Below are positions 22,381-36,492 of a DNA stretch of 64,000 nucleotides, in pieces. The stretch comes from Theocolax elegans. Taxonomy: Eukaryota > Arthropoda > Insecta > Hymenoptera > Cerocephalidae. The notes beneath the pieces are model-generated. The model saw only the letters and a list, made by a program, of their open reading frames with translations. It was not told where the DNA came from and made no database searches. The stretch covers positions 83,045,986 to 83,109,985 of the forward strand of contig CM047426.1 in NCBI GenBank assembly GCA_026168455.1, read 5' to 3'. The translations under genes and the position numbers were made by a program. Every line of letters starts with the position of its first letter. Positions within the stretch are counted from its first letter, which is position 1.

Positions 22381-25300
22381 GATACATTTAAAGAGACACG
22401 CGTCTTATCTTTTACTTTTTCGTATTATTTAATAAAATTCCAATCTATAAATGCAGGTACATCTTATGATTATTTATTCCGTCTAGAAGTTTTTTAAAAT
22501 ATTTCCATAAGATGTTTGTAACCCTGAAAATGAACGAATACTATTGCGTAATTTTTAATTGTCTCGACAGATTCAATGACCGCAGGTGTATACCTATATA
22601 ATCTTATCTTGCCTGAAATTAGCGACAATCGTGCAATTATATTTTTATCATTTAAAAGTTGTAGTGTTGCATAACGTTGCAACGGGTAGAAGCTTATATA
22701 TTTGTTTAAAAATTGAATTTAAAGTTAAGAATTTAAAAAGAATTTATTTTTACACGATAGAATATCTTGTAGTTTGTATCGTCGACGTAAAAATTAGTGA
22801 TACTCAAACGAAAGTTTATAAGGGATTAATATTATAAAGTTAACAAGATGTTAAATAAATACAGTATATAAAGAAACTTTCATATAATCCAGAAATTATT
22901 CTTCGCTTTAACTTTTTCTTATATAAAGTTATTAAATTTTTCTTGAACTGCGTTCATAATCTTCTAAGGGTGAAGCGTTGTTACAGTTTTAAAGTGAAAT
23001 TGCGTAAAAGAAAAATGACTACCTTGTGTGTACGTGTATATAATAACTATATTCCTGTAATTTATAATGTAAAATATTTCAAGGATGTAGATGATATTTC
23101 CGAAATATCAATAATATACATGCAATATTTGTTTAAATTAAACGCATACCAATATCAAATAAAAACAACATTGGGTTTCTCCATTATACTATTATATGTA
23201 ATATAGTATACCATTAGAAAATGTCGACTATGTGCGCAAAGTGGCAATCTATATTCAGTAGCAGTGGTCGGCTAAATAGAAGGAAAAAAGAAAGAACAAA
23301 TTAAAAAGACGAAACAAAGTCCAAGTTTCGAGTCCGAGAAACGTTTCCGAAACGTACCGATAGATCCCGCGGCAAAAAAAGGGACGCAATGATACAGTAG
23401 AAAAGAAAACGACGCGTTCGCGTGACACATCGACTTTCATTCCCCCCTTTATCCTCGTCTCGAGAGGATATCTTCGTGATTTCACGTGGAGAATGTAAGT
23501 TTCCACAAGCTCCCTACTTTCCCTCGTCCCCGTTAGTTCCACGTGCCGGGAAATCCAAACTACCTCCTGTAAGCTATAATACGCCTTCTTCGCGAGTTGC
23601 TATTTCGCGCGCGACTAACGCGCTCGGTGGCGACATTCCATCGTTATATATATTGAGGATTCGATAGTTGCATCGACGGAGAATATAAGCGCTCTACGGA
23701 CTACTTTTATACTCCTTCTTTTATGCTTTGTGTCTGGACTTGCACGCAAAGGGATTTGATTTTTCTTTGACAGATGTATCTATACAAGAAGAAGAGAAGT
23801 ATCAATTCTTTTTTATTTTTCGATCGTGTAAGGGAATCTTGTGTTTCGGTTTATCGTTCCCTCGTGTCTCTATGAATTATTTTACATTTTGCAGATATCG
23901 TGTCTTCAAACATAAGGAAAATATTACGAATCTGTTTTATCAATTATTGAATTATTAGATAACTTTTTTCAAAATATTCGAAAATTATAGTATTTGATAT
24001 TTACTTTATTAGGATATTACAAATTTAAGAAAAGAAAAACAAAAGTTTCAAATAACAAACCATATGATAAAATATATTTTTAATTAAGGGAAAGACAATA
24101 ACATTGAAATGTATCGAAATCAAAATTATAAACAACATTGAATGGACTGCGTAAATTATATATTGCAGACATGTGGTGGGACGAAAACAATATTTTCACG
24201 GGATGAATTAATTATTATATTAATTATAATAAGAATAAATTAGCGCATATAAATAACCTCTATATTTCCATTTAAAATTAGTTTTTATGTTACATGTAAA
24301 TTACTACATAAATCTTGGTCTACTGTATGTATCATAACATTTGTACGATGTATATAATTTGTTATAAGGATATTACCACACATACATATAATATAATTTA
24401 TTTTTATAATAATTATTATAGTTATTGTAGTAACATGTTTTCTATTTATAAAAATTTGCAATATTTGTATCACAATCTATTCCTTCTCGACCGTATTTAT
24501 TAAAAATTTCTTTGAAGACTTAAACTATTCACGGACGCCAATATAATATTGATGAGTTATATTGTTTGTAAAAGAAGTTATTACTTTCCATTCGATTTTA
24601 ATTAGCAGTATCTGATTTTCACGCATGTTTGCGCATATGCATATCGAACAGTTCAAGTATACCGAACAGAAATTACAAACTGATTGAAATTTAAAATAGA
24701 ATGTAAAATTCTTTATTGCGAAGTTTATATTTTATATTTATTTTATAAAACTTCCTTTTTTATGTATACTAAATGATTTGACCTGTAAATAAAGTATCTT
24801 CAAAAATATAAACTAAAAAATTGACCGTTTTATTTCCGAGCATAAAGCGAAGCCGTATATTATTGACTAAAATTTAGAGCTTCACTTTAAGAAAACTATT
24901 ACAATTGTCTGGATATAAATACATCCACAATAATTGTCAAGGTGTTATGTTTCGTAAAACAAAATAATCTCCATCACATAACGTATATAATAGTAAGAAC
25001 GACGAAAATAGTTGTCGTAGAAGTTGGACTTTCGTAATGCACGCTTGGTGGGCGAATAAAAATTATCGCGGTGAGATAAGGCGTTTACGCGCGACACGTC
25101 TCGCGGGCTACGTGCGCATGTCGCCTACTTTGTTTAATGCATAAATCTGCAACTCGCGACAATGAGCTCGTTACCGGTGGGAGATAGTTTACAAGGAAAC
25201 TTCCGCTTGGTAGCGAACGGGAGGAGAGGGGGAGGGGTGGGGGAGGGTGAAGAATTATTAATGCCACGATCTCCAGGTATATGTATGTATGTATACATAA

Positions 25301-27034
25301 ATATCTATATCTATATATTTACGTGTATATGTATGTATAACTATATATGTATAAGTTTTCTTGTGTTTCTTTACCATTTCTTTCCCTTTCTTTTGGGTCC
25401 CCTTTTGAAATTTTTCCTAAGGGCACAATTTATTCTAGCTAGCTAGCAACTTAAAGCATTGTTTTATTATGCAATTGTTCGCCAAGTTTATGGTCAATGC
25501 ATTATATCGCGAAAGAAACACGTTTCTATAATATATTACATTTTTCTTTCCCTTCTCGAATAACGGAATACCGATAATTAAATTGCTCGAATTATCGATA
25601 TATTTGATTCTGTTTATATTTTTTTGCAATGTATTCTTTTATTACATTGTTTTATTTATATTTTTTTTAATAAAAGAATGTTTTTATTATATAGTTTAAA
25701 ATAAATTCTTGGTAAATCATTTCCATTATTGTACTGTATAGATATTGTATATAAAGTACAAAGTGCACTCGCCAAAATTTTTGTATAAAACTTACTCTGT
25801 TAAACTTGCTTACGAATTAAACCTGAAGTATTTAAAAAATAATTAACGGCATATTTTAATTTTTCATGGTGTGGTTATTTTTACTTGCAAATGTTGATTT
25901 AAGATTTAAAACCTAATTTAAAAGTTAAATCAATTTTATTATTAAACAACATATTTTTTTAAAAATTACCGTTTGAAAAAACTACTATTGAACTGCAAAA
26001 CGTCAACTTTTCAAGTTGAAGAGGCTCATTATTAATCAAATATATAATACCTGCAACTTTATCATCTTTATTCTTTATTTATCATTAGAGAAAATATAAA
26101 ATAAATTTTATGAAGGTTGAAAAATTTAGATTTAATTTTGTTAATTATCAAATAATTTAAGCAAATGTTTACACCAACAATGTTACAATCCTCTTTTTTG
26201 ACCAAATCGAAAACTAGATCTGCTTCTCGGAACCGTTTAATTTACTTAATACAAACTTTAGTACCCCTCTCATAATCCATTCTTGTAAAGTTACTAATTC
26301 CCACAATATATATATATATAAATTTCCAGACTAAGCTATGTACAATATATACCTATTCGAGACACTATAAAATACAGTATTTGTCACACTATAATTAAAC
26401 CATCACAATCTTTTTCTGCTATATTCAACGTACTAAAGTTACTATTTTAACTTTCTTTGTAATTATCAAGTAATTTTAAAGTATATACAAGTATAAAGTA
26501 AAAGTCATTAATCTTCGAAATAACTTTTCAAAGATGAATTTCATCCTTTTGCACTAATACACTGCCTTTTAGTGATCACGCATATAAATCAGATTCTTTC
26601 AAACCAGTTACCTAGGTCAGCATCTGACATTAAGTATATTACTAGTAGCTCTTTCAAGCATGATAGGCATCTTCTGCGGTGAGTAACCAATATTAAATTT
26701 ATTTGTACTTGCATCCAGTATTGGTTTATATTAGCAATATAAAGGACATTCGATTTCTAAAATTTTTGAAGTATCGTTGCCTCGTAGTACAATCACCAGA
26801 ATGCCACGAATCCACGGTTATAATGGTATAATAAAAACTTCTACATGCTTAAGTCCTTTGTTGAAACGCTCTATTATTTAGAAGTTATTCGCTATTATAT
26901 ATACGTTCTATTATGTATAAGTTATTTGCTAAATTACTGTTTGATTTGCTACTTCTGTTTTTAATTTTGTGAGTTCTGGAACTAGCACTGATTTTAATAT
27001 TTCTAAGGTCAAATCATAAGTAGCATTGACTTTG
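22381..27034. other. Unique AT-rich DNA, no gene recognised
   Basis: Moderate-GC patches at about 23330-23660 and 25020-25260 could be host regulatory or exonic sequence, but neither gives a convincing frame with splice sites. (TA)n at about 26307-26320. Frames such as 22943-23206 are AT-driven. Confidence 0.45.
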
Positions 27035-27038
27035 ATTG

Positions 27039-27364
27039 TGTTACGTATGTAGGGTGGGTGGACTATCGTTCGTTCGTTTGTCGACGAACTCTAATGAGGA
27101 ATCGGATATGAGTAGTAAATCCTTTATTAATCTTGAAGGAACCGTGTATAGTACGTTTTGTCTTGTCGCTTCGCGCTCTTATTCTGCCCGTTTCTGCCGC
27201 GCCCGAGTTCGTGCTCCCGTTCCCCGTTGGCAATTTTCTGTCTTGTCAACGATGATTTCGGGGGGTCAACGCGCTTCCCGTGCTGACGGAGCGCGTGTAG
27301 CAACGGTTCGGGAGTTTCCCAATTTCGGTCGCTGATTCAAGCCGACCTTGAATCGTATGTGACA
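27039..27364 (+). mobile_element. Solo LTR, 326 bp
   Basis: Begins TGTTACGTATGTAGGG and ends GAATCGTATGTGACA, so it has TG..CA ends. It is flanked by ATTG at 27035-27038 and 27365-27368. A 4-bp duplication fits Ty3/gypsy or similar integrases. The body is much richer in GC than the flanks. No internal region or second LTR is nearby, so a solo LTR left by LTR-LTR recombination is the simplest reading. The open frame over it starts at TTG and is not a gene. The strand is arbitrary. Confidence 0.6.
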
Positions 27365-27368
27365 ATTG

Positions 27369-29599
27369 TCAGTATTGATGCAAGTTTAAAAGAATATACA
27401 ATGAGACATCTTAATATGAGATTCAAAAAATTATTTATATGGTTCAAGTTCACCTCTACTGTTCCAATACAGTTCATCGCGTCTTTGAGAATTCTCTAAT
27501 ATCATCATTACACACTCACGTAGATAAGTTTTTCTTGCTGTCCCTTTGTGCTGGAGAAGGAAAAGTTATTGAACGTATAAACTACGATATGAACATATTT
27601 GAAAATTAGTTTGTCACAAATTGATAAATATCTGAAAGCTTATATATTTAGATACACTACAATTAATTTGGCAAGACTAAAGTTAAAAATTTTGCTATAT
27701 AGGCGACGTTGCCTGTATATCATTTTCGGTTCCCCGGTTCTCCGATTCTCCGCGTCAAAATATTTTTAGAAATATCACTATTTTTGTTTAATAAAACTTT
27801 TTAATTTCAATCCTTTTCTTTTAAAAAAAAGAAGAAGGGGGTTAAGGGGGGAGGAGGAGGAAAGTTGAATGTTTTAATCGTGCTCGGGGCGTTAAAACGA
27901 TTATTGATAGTCTGATAAGAAAATTTTGGTCAACTCTGTAAGTTCTCGGCCTCCTCAGTTCTCACCCGCCATACGATTCTCTCACTCTATTCTATTAGTC
28001 CAGCTAATAATATAGCCACATTTAGCGGGGTGTCAATATATTAGGGTTTATGTTTCCGGTCAGTAGATTGTGACTGGTCAAGTTTATCTTAAAATAAAGT
28101 ATATTTGCTGTTTAATTAACATAAATGATTTTTACCGCGTTAACCGCACCATCACAAAACTCATGTTATATTATGAACCGTTCTTCTTGAATTCGGTAAG
28201 ACTTTGTTAATTATGAAGTACTTCTAATTCGATGTGTAAATCATCAAAACTAGAAAATGATTTTTGGAGTTTCACTAAATGTAAGGTAAGTTTAACCAGG
28301 TCTAGCTCTTTAGGATTATAATGCTCGTTAAATTTGTTGGAATTTGTAATTTATGCCTTCATAATTTTGCATTTCAATTTAATAACCCTTATTTCATTCA
28401 TGTTTGCCGAATTATAATAAATTTATGATGGTATATGTGTAAGATGGTGGTAAAATAAAATTAAAATTATTTATTTCTGTGTGACGAACTGATATCTGTA
28501 GTTTTGTAACGCTCTGCTTTATTTTATTCTATATGAATTTTCGACTTTACCTTCTATTCGACTAACGCCTTCCCAGATAGTCTAAAGATTTTTTCACAAT
28601 GCTGTAGGTTTCTTATGATACTTTAGCAAACTCGAAGTATTATTTAGTTCCCTCTTTTTTTAAGGTCAAAAGTAAGATTGATTTTTACTTAACATGTTTC
28701 AATAAACAAATATGATGTTTAGTAAAATTTCAAATTTTTTGTAACTTGTACTATGATATCGAGCTTGAAATCGAGTGATTTTTATTTTCGAGTTATTGAT
28801 TATTTCAAAACTTCATCTAAAATAACAATTTTATTTAAATTGTATGTTATATAACAGAAAAATTAGAAGTTCCACTGTTAAATGAAATATTAATATTTAA
28901 TAGTATCAATATACACTAGAGACTAACAACTCAGTGTCAACTCAGGTTTTTTTCCTAAAAAAACGTTGTCATCATATTTAACATTTTGAAATTTCACGTA
29001 AAACTATTATATAGCTTTAGTGCAATAGGGTGCCGGTCAGAAGACGGATGGGTTAAAGGATTATCTTTGAAGTTTTCTCACGTACTTTTAAATTTAAGTT
29101 AAAATGCTTTTACATATTTTTGTTTTACAATGTTGAAAATAAAAAATTTCTCTTGCTTGTAGCTTCTTTAAGATTCATTAGACATTCATACAGAATATTA
29201 TTTTATAAACACTAACAATAAGTATAATTATTAATTATATTATTAATAATAAAAATGCATTACTTTATTGAAATAATATACCAGCATCTGGACAAGTAGT
29301 GTAAATGAAGAGTTAATAGAGCCGTGGAAACTATTTTAACTATCAAATTCCAAAACAACATTGCTTTTTATTTTATTATGATCAAGCATTCAGCTTGCTT
29401 GGTTGGAATTTTTTAAAAAGGTCCAAATCATAATTTTTGAGGTTTCTATTAGACTTATTATTTAAAAGTGTTAATGCAATATTGTGTACGCTGAAATCTT
29501 CATAAAAACTAGAATATTTTTTAAGATTTTTCGCACGTCTTTGTATATTAATTTTAATATCCTTTCAATATGGATGTACCCAAAAAAAATTGGTAACAT
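27369..29599. other. AT-rich stretch without a recognised gene
   Basis: Includes a purine-rich run (27821-27866) and otherwise featureless AT-rich DNA. Nothing supported. Confidence 0.5.
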
Positions 29600-30150
29600 A
29601 TGCGAAAGAAATTACGTAAACGTAATGGGTCTCAGTATCATAGAATAAAGAAAATTGAAAATATTTGTAAGACTTGTTACGAGCAAATGCATAAAAGTTT
29701 CAAACAACCAGTGCAAGTGTTAAGAAAAAGAACTTGTATAAGAGCGGGTAACAATTTAAAGTAATGATCCGAATAATGAAACTACTAGCAGTTTAGATGA
29801 CACTGGAGTAGAAACAAATGATGTACAAATGATGCTAGATGTAACAAAGTTGAAGTTCGTGTATCATTAACAGTTTTTTTGCACCCTAGCTGTATATTTA
29901 GATGCATTAATCCATCGAGATTAAATAAATGACAACGAGATATGCGCCTTCAGATATTTAAAATACCTGGAATTTATGTGCTTGAATTAGCAAAGTGTTG
30001 TAATAGTGATTTCATTGATCGTGACGATGTAAGAGAACTAAAACTTTTGACACTAATTCCTACGTCGGCGGCTTTCATAATAACATCAAATGATGTTGGG
30101 TATTTTTTAAAACTTATCTCAAACAACAAGTATGTTCCTAAGTGAAAATT
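29600..30150 (+). pseudogene. Probable decayed coding relic, family unknown
   Basis: A small ATG frame near 29604 begins MRKKLRKRNGSQYHRIKK and contains CKTC, then stops after about 54 codons. The neighbouring frame continues with an acidic stretch (DDTGVETNDV). After several stops, a 67-codon frame at 29942-30145 includes DRDDVRELKLL. The frame shifts plus protein-like composition suggest an eroded gene or transposon frame. I cannot name it. Confidence 0.25.
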
Positions 30151-32870
30151 ATTTCGAAATTTTAAGCGAAGAAATGTTCCAAAAGCATATTGAAATAACT
30201 AAAATTAATTTTCAAGAGCTACTAATTCACATTGAAGATATTAATATAAAATGAAATAACTCTTGGGCTTTAGGTATATATCTTTAGAAATAAAAATTTG
30301 TTTATACAAATAACATGTTGCTAATCTGGTTTAATGTTCTAGTTCTCAATATCTAGTGTTTAATGTACCACAGAAAAGTATCAAAATAATTTAATAAAAA
30401 TATATGTTCCATTGCATCTTGGTAGATGTAACCATGATAGACATTAATTACTTTTACAACAATCCGGAAATCCAGCTTTGGTACTATGTGGGCTGGTGTT
30501 ATGTATATTTACAAAGGGTTCAAATTATTCGTTTTAAAAATTATTCTGTAGTAACTATAAACATAGGACTTTAATGAAGACCTCCATTAAATGATACATC
30601 AAATCGTTATATTGTGAAGAAAGCACACGTTGAAAATACATGCCGAGTGGCACTTGTATCAATCGGCAAAATCACCGACAGAGCGATCGAAGGCCTCACC
30701 TTTAGAGATTCAGTTTCAGTTTTAGAAGTAAAAGGATTTATAGTTAAAATTCCTAATTTTCTAAAACAAAAATAAAAAAAGTTATCAAGTATGCAAGCAA
30801 ATTAATCAAGATTATTTACCAAAATATGGTACCTGATTAAACGTCAACAGAATTTAAAAAACAGGTTAAGGTATCTTTACATTTATCAATCATTTTAAGA
30901 TAAGTTGTGTAATTTACAATGCATACCATTCAGGACTTTCGTGAGACAAAACTGACACTAATGTTATAAGCGACAAAATGGTAAACGTTGTTTCAAAAAC
31001 AGTGATGTACAAAATTTACGTAAATAATACGTAAATAAAATATATTTCAAATCTTAGATTCCCCTAGTATTCCATAGTTTCCAAACTTGTTAGATACAGA
31101 AATTTACCACCTTGTCTTAAATAAATCAATTAGTATCATATACTTTGTAGAATATATAAATAACAACGGCCAGTATAAATTTCAAGTATCTATACAGAAA
31201 CCGAAAAAATAAACTACTTATTTATTTAATGTACAAAATATCAATTACGGATCCATTACTAATTGAAACAAAAATAAAATCGAGGTTTTCAAATAGTATA
31301 AGGTATTGATACAACTCTGTGTAGAAATTATCAGTGTAAGAATCGGATGTAGGACAGTCGGTGCTTGTGTGCACGTAGTGTCCATAGTATGGTTTTTAGG
31401 ATACACCAGATATTGTGATTCTATTAAAGCACCAGCGAAATTATTAAACATTTATTTTCAAGATGACTCTTTAGTATTAGAATCCAATAAAAATAATAAA
31501 AATCAGATTATTATAATTTTTTTAAAATAAGAAAACGTATCATCAAACAATTAAAAAAAAATTCAAAAAAGTAAAAAAAAAACGAAAATGTAATACTCTG
31601 TTTTTGACACAGAACGAAGCTTGATTACCTGTGTTTTTTTGGTCATACTTTCTGAGATAAATTCTGAAAGCAGCAACTTTTGTGATGGAATATACTAACG
31701 ATTTCTTCGATATTTCAATCAAGTCTTGCTGATTTTTTAAAATAAAAGTAAAAGAGTCTATGACATTTATTTAAATATTTTTAAAAACTCAGTAATATAT
31801 TAAAAACGTTTAATACCAATGGTCATTCAACAATTCATAAATATTGAACATTTTAGTGTTCCTATTTAAATCTTAAGCATGCCGCTGATTTACAACCCCT
31901 GTATATTGTTCATGCTTCGATCAATCTTTCAGTAGCTACAAAGTATACAAATAGAAAGTAGTATCAAATACTTCAATCGAATTTATTTAGTTTACAAGTG
32001 CAGTACGAGCATATGCAAACGTAGCATTTATCTTCGAATTAAAGTTCCTTCCAATGTATTGAAATGTTTTGATGTTTTTGTTTGAAATTTTACACCGTGA
32101 CAGATGATATTGAAATGAAGGGCAATGATGTCTTGGTTATTCATAATTTATTAGACTTAATTAGCTGGAATGGTTTTTTGTACCTCGATTAACTCGGCCA
32201 GTGGCAACTGAGTATATACCTTTAACTGTAACTGTATGTAAATACCTAAAAAACACGTATTATTATAATAATAAAAAATATTGAAATTTCTATCTCACTC
32301 AATCCTTATCCTTACATTCGTCTACGTTTTTGATCTGTCTATAACATTATTACCGTACCTAAGTAGAATTAAATAATTATTCACCAATAATTCTCCTCTA
32401 TACGTACATTTCACGCAAGAGACTGCAGAGCTATGAAAAATATTTCTTCGATACGTGAATCGACGAGCACCCTATATACCCCTATATATATATAGGTTTC
32501 CGAGTGCGTGAATGTGTAGGTACATATATGAGAAAGAGAAAATAAAGAAAGAGAAGCTGAGGTCGGTCTCCTGAATCATGCCGTAGCCGAAAACTTACGC
32601 GCCACATCGAGCGGAAAATTACGGATGGCCGGGCCGAGAGCTGCAACTGGCAAACGAGCACGATAGCACAAGAAATAAACTATATCCACGAGAGCTGCTG
32701 GATAATATAGAGGAAGCAAAGGGATTGAGTTAAACGATGAATTTTTCTTTTCGACGTAGTGTGTACAAAAATGTGATCGCTATAGTATGTATGTGTACGT
32801 TTCGTTAAATCCAGAAAACAATGTAATTTTCCTTTGGTTTGATAGTTTCATTTTTTCTTGAATTAATAAC
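30151..32870. other. AT-rich stretch without a recognised gene
   Basis: No convincing frame or RNA. A moderate-GC patch at about 32560-32710 lies before the BEL insertion. The overlapping frames at 31245-31530 occur on both strands and are not convincing. Confidence 0.5.
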
Positions 32871-32875
32871 GTAAG

Positions 32876-34054
32876 TGTTCGCGTATTTATACGCTTTAAA
32901 TTTGAAAAAAAGGCACGGTTAAGAGTAAATGTTTTTGCGATCCCTTTTGTCACGTATTTACGCGCGTTTTTCTTAATATATGAGCGTTTAGACGCATACC
33001 ATAAGAAAATACATATTTTGAGCGGCATGGCCAACACGTTGGAAGAACATATGACAAGGAAATTCCCAAATAGAACCATAGTTCATTGTTTCACGGGAAT
33101 TTCGAAGGAGTTTTATGAGCGGTAGAGTAGGCAGCCGTCGTGTCCCCGTATATACCTAGCTCTAACCATATGTTTCTCGATTGTCGACTGCTAGTGAGTT
33201 GAAACAAACAGCGATATACCGAATGGTACGCTAAAGGGAACTACACATGGAATACATCCCCACCCTAACCCTGACCAAGACCCTGATTGACAGATCTTTG
33301 ACGGACGAGCGACACTTCGAGTCTAGCCAGCAACCGGGCAACTTGTACCTTTTCACGGCATTGTGTGTTATTGATCATTTTGCGAGGTTGATTATAAACT
33401 ATTGGGTGACGTGTAGCTGGTGTTCGCGATTTCTGTGCGTGTGTGTGAATACCTGGGCAGTGCCTGCCCAATCTTTGGATCTCTTGATATTAGCGTGATC
33501 GCTTGATATTATAACTGGATTGACAAGCCTAGCTTCTCGGCCGATTGTTGATTTGTCTGGAAGAACGACTAGACATCGCCGTTACATCCAGGTGGTCGAC
33601 CGTGATCGTGTCGAATCCTGGATTGTGTTGGAACACACCGGATCGCGACGCCAGCGTACACGTAAGGGAAGGATCGCTAGTTGCGCGAGCGATTCCATTT
33701 TATGTATTCATAGTCCGTTATTATTACTATTATTATTGTTATTATTATTATTCCTAGTTTAGTAACAGTTTCCAATTGTAATAAGTTTAATGTAAGTTAT
33801 TTAGTAATTATATCAGGATAAATTAGATATTTAGATATATATCAAGGCTTTTTCCCCACATCAACTGGGGTTTTTTAATGCCGATATATTTAATTTAAAT
33901 TAAAATAAATTTAATTCTATTTTCACTTTAAATTGTGTATCTTTATTATCTGGCACGATCCTCCACCTATCCTAACCACCGAACTCACATAATAATTGCC
34001 TTTATATTAATTTACTTAATAATTTCTTTTCCTATTTAACGAGACTTATAAACA
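32876..34054 (+). repeat. BEL/Pao 5' LTR
   Basis: Starts TGTTCGCGTATTTATACGC and ends GAGACTTATAAACA. No difference from the 3' LTR was seen in a line-by-line reading, and the offset between copies is constant at 3648. AATAAA lies at 33904-33909 and a TTA/TTG triplet run at about 33718-33752. Small open frames inside are shared by both LTRs and are not taken as genes. Confidence 0.93.
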
Positions 34055-34072
34055 TGGTGCCCCGGGTGAGGA
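34055..34072 (+). other. tRNA primer-binding site
   Basis: TGGTGCCCCGGGTGAGGA directly follows the 5' LTR. TGG complements the universal CCA end of a tRNA. I have not assigned the tRNA. Confidence 0.8.
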
Positions 34073-34450
34073 AGGTGGAATTGTGCTAGATTTAATGATA
34101 CGGTTCAATACTTGATATATAAAAGGAGACAAAAATCTAATATACTAAAATTTACATCTTATCAGTAGTTATTTGTATATCGATTCGCTTCAGGTTAACA
34201 ATTATATTTTATAACGTGTTTGCTGATACGTCTTGTTTAAATTATCGAACTGCGCTGTGCTATTTTAAGTTTTGCGTTTAAGGTTATTGACTGTAACTTC
34301 CGTATGTATTAATTCTTCGTTTCAGATTAAATATTTAAGGTAGTTAATCTAGCAATAATTTGCGTTTGTGTGAATGTGCTCAAGTGTCGGTATTTGTGAT
34401 TCTTATTTGCTATTGTGTGTTAAAACTTATTATCTGAGTTACAAAGAGAA

Positions 34451-36439
34451 ATGGCTCCGTTAGCCTTAAAAAAGCTTGTATCTTTACAAAACGCGCGTGT
34501 ATCAGAAATTGAACTGTTGAGCGCTCGACTAAAGGAGAAGGCGCGTGATAGTTTTAATTTAAATATCGTTAATTCCCGTATCGAAACGTTGAAGGAGGTT
34601 TGGAGCGATGCGCGATCGACACACGAGGAGATCGTTGTACGCGATGAGGCCGCAATTGACTCTTATACTACCAGCGGAGTAATGACAAAACTACAAGTAT
34701 TATATGAAGATACACTTGACTTTCTTTTAACATTAAAATCAGACTTGACACTGACAGAAACTGTTTTACCATCGGGATCACCAACTTACCGAATGACTGA
34801 ATTCGAACCCCGCGCGGCTAAGCTCCCAAAACTAGACCTACCTTCATTCTCCGGTAGATATGAAGATTGGGAGAATTTTTGTGATTTGTTCACGACATTA
34901 GTTCATAATGCATCTCGATTATCCGACGCGACGAAATTGCAATATTTAAAAACTTGTTTAAGAGGTACCGCGGCCGACCTTGTAAAGAACGTTGCTACTA
35001 CGAATGCAAACTATCTGACGACTTGGCAGGCATTGAAAGCGCGTTTTCACAATCCGCGACTCATTGTTAATAATCATTTGCGAGCACTTTTAGATATGCC
35101 CTATCTAAAGAAAGAATCTGCGGTGGAATTACGTAGTTTCGCGGACGAAGCTCAACGCATTATTCGCGCGCTAACAAATTTACAGATGCCTGTCGAATAT
35201 TGGGATGTATGGTTTGTTTTTATTTTAGCTGCACGTTTAGACCCCGATTCGCGCAAAGCTTGGGAAGCCGATTTAAGCATAAAGGATCGCCGCATTCTTA
35301 TTAATGCTACGCTTGACAATAATAACGCGAATTCACTCGAGCGGTTTCCAAAATTTAGTGAGTTAGCAGAATTTTTAGAACAAAGATCTCAAACTCTAAG
35401 CATGATCGCGTCTGAAGGTATGACATCGGATAAAAGGTTAGTTCCGCCGACGAAACCTCTTTCAAGTGCGCGAAAAGTATATCACGCGTCTAGTTCACAG
35501 ACTCGCACAGATCGAAAAGTAAAATGCCCGTTGTGCGATAACACGCACGCCCTTTACCAATGCTATCGGTTTAAAGCCAAAACGCCATATGAACGTCGTC
35601 GAGACGTACGTCGATTGCAGCTCTGTTTTAATTGCCTCGGGCCGCATAGAGTCTCCGAATGTGTCTCATTAAGTAAATGCGCGACCTGTAAAGAACGGCA
35701 TCATACCATGATTCATCTTAGTTCATCGACTAGTAACGCTTCCTTTGATAACCGGGATAATAAACCAATAAAAACTGATGACAAAGACGTTAATTCCGCA
35801 AGTAGCGTGAACGCTCTTACAACAAGCTTCTCTCCGCGAAGTTATCATGTTATTTTAGCAACCGCTCAACTAACACTCGTTGGACCAAACGGAAATCAAA
35901 CACGCGTACGAGCCTTACTCGATCAAGGATCCGAAGCTTCCTTTGTTACAAACTCTGTCGCGAGACTGGTCGGACTAACTAAACGTCGGGTAAACGTCCC
36001 ATTAACTGGTCTAGGTACTAATATCGCGGGTACGGCACGATTTGCCACGCGATTTACAATACAATCGTTGACTGAGGCTTCCATAGAAATTGAAACTGAT
36101 GCTTTTATACTCCCGAAATTAACATCCCGTTTACCAGCGCGTCGCCCGATGGGTCTCGATTTGAGTATATTTTCAAGCTTATCTCTCGCAGATCCACATT
36201 TTTATATACCGGACTCAATCGATGTTATATTAGGCGCGGATATATACAGTCAGCTGATTCGCTCAGAAGTTAAGAAATTTGCCGATTCAGGTTTGGTTGC
36301 ACAAAATACAGTTCTCGGATGGATAGTCTCCGGTCCAGTTTGTACGATCGCGTCACGGCGGGCGGCAACCCAAACGTTACATTGCGCGACGGAAAACAAA
36401 TTGGACGAAATTATACAACGTTTTTGGAGCATTGATTAA
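34451..36439 (+). CDS. BEL/Pao Gag-protease polyprotein (662 aa)
   Basis: Intact frame from ATG at 34451 to TAA, no internal stop. Residues 1-120 are helical Gag. The DUF1759-type Gag core starts near LPKLDLPSFSGRYEDW (about 125-140) and runs to about 310. A Zn-binding region at about 359-418 has C359/C362, then a C392-X2-C395-X3-H399-X4-C404 knuckle and C410/C413. A DUF1758-type retropepsin follows: catalytic DQG at 491-493 in ALLDQGSEASFV, and VILGADIY at about 592-599. The protein ends at QRFWSID, where longer relatives run on into reverse transcriptase. A normal BEL polyprotein is far longer. The stop comes just 84 bp before the 3' LTR, so a deletion removed pol. It would form virus-like particle shells and process Gag. 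These domain names come from family knowledge. Confidence 0.93.
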   Translation: MAPLALKKLVSLQNARVSEIELLSARLKEKARDSFNLNIVNSRIETLKEVWSDARSTHEEIVVRDEAAIDSYTTSGVMTKLQVLYEDTLDFLLTLKSDLTLTETVLPSGSPTYRMTEFEPRAAKLPKLDLPSFSGRYEDWENFCDLFTTLVHNASRLSDATKLQYLKTCLRGTAADLVKNVATTNANYLTTWQALKARFHNPRLIVNNHLRALLDMPYLKKESAVELRSFADEAQRIIRALTNLQMPVEYWDVWFVFILAARLDPDSRKAWEADLSIKDRRILINATLDNNNANSLERFPKFSELAEFLEQRSQTLSMIASEGMTSDKRLVPPTKPLSSARKVYHASSSQTRTDRKVKCPLCDNTHALYQCYRFKAKTPYERRRDVRRLQLCFNCLGPHRVSECVSLSKCATCKERHHTMIHLSSSTSNASFDNRDNKPIKTDDKDVNSASSVNALTTSFSPRSYHVILATAQLTLVGPNGNQTRVRALLDQGSEASFVTNSVARLVGLTKRRVNVPLTGLGTNIAGTARFATRFTIQSLTEASIEIETDAFILPKLTSRLPARRPMGLDLSIFSSLSLADPHFYIPDSIDVILGADIYSQLIRSEVKKFADSGLVAQNTVLGWIVSGPVCTIASRRAATQTLHCATENKLDEIIQRFWSID

Positions 36440-36492
36440 CAATACAATAAAGGAGCGGTGTACGAACTAATCAATAGCTCTCTTATACGTAA

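Noticed and set aside
33247..33762. Open frames of 70-83 codons in the BEL LTR, repeated at 36895-37410
   Set aside because: They lie wholly inside the LTR, overlap each other on both strands and lack any recognised domain.
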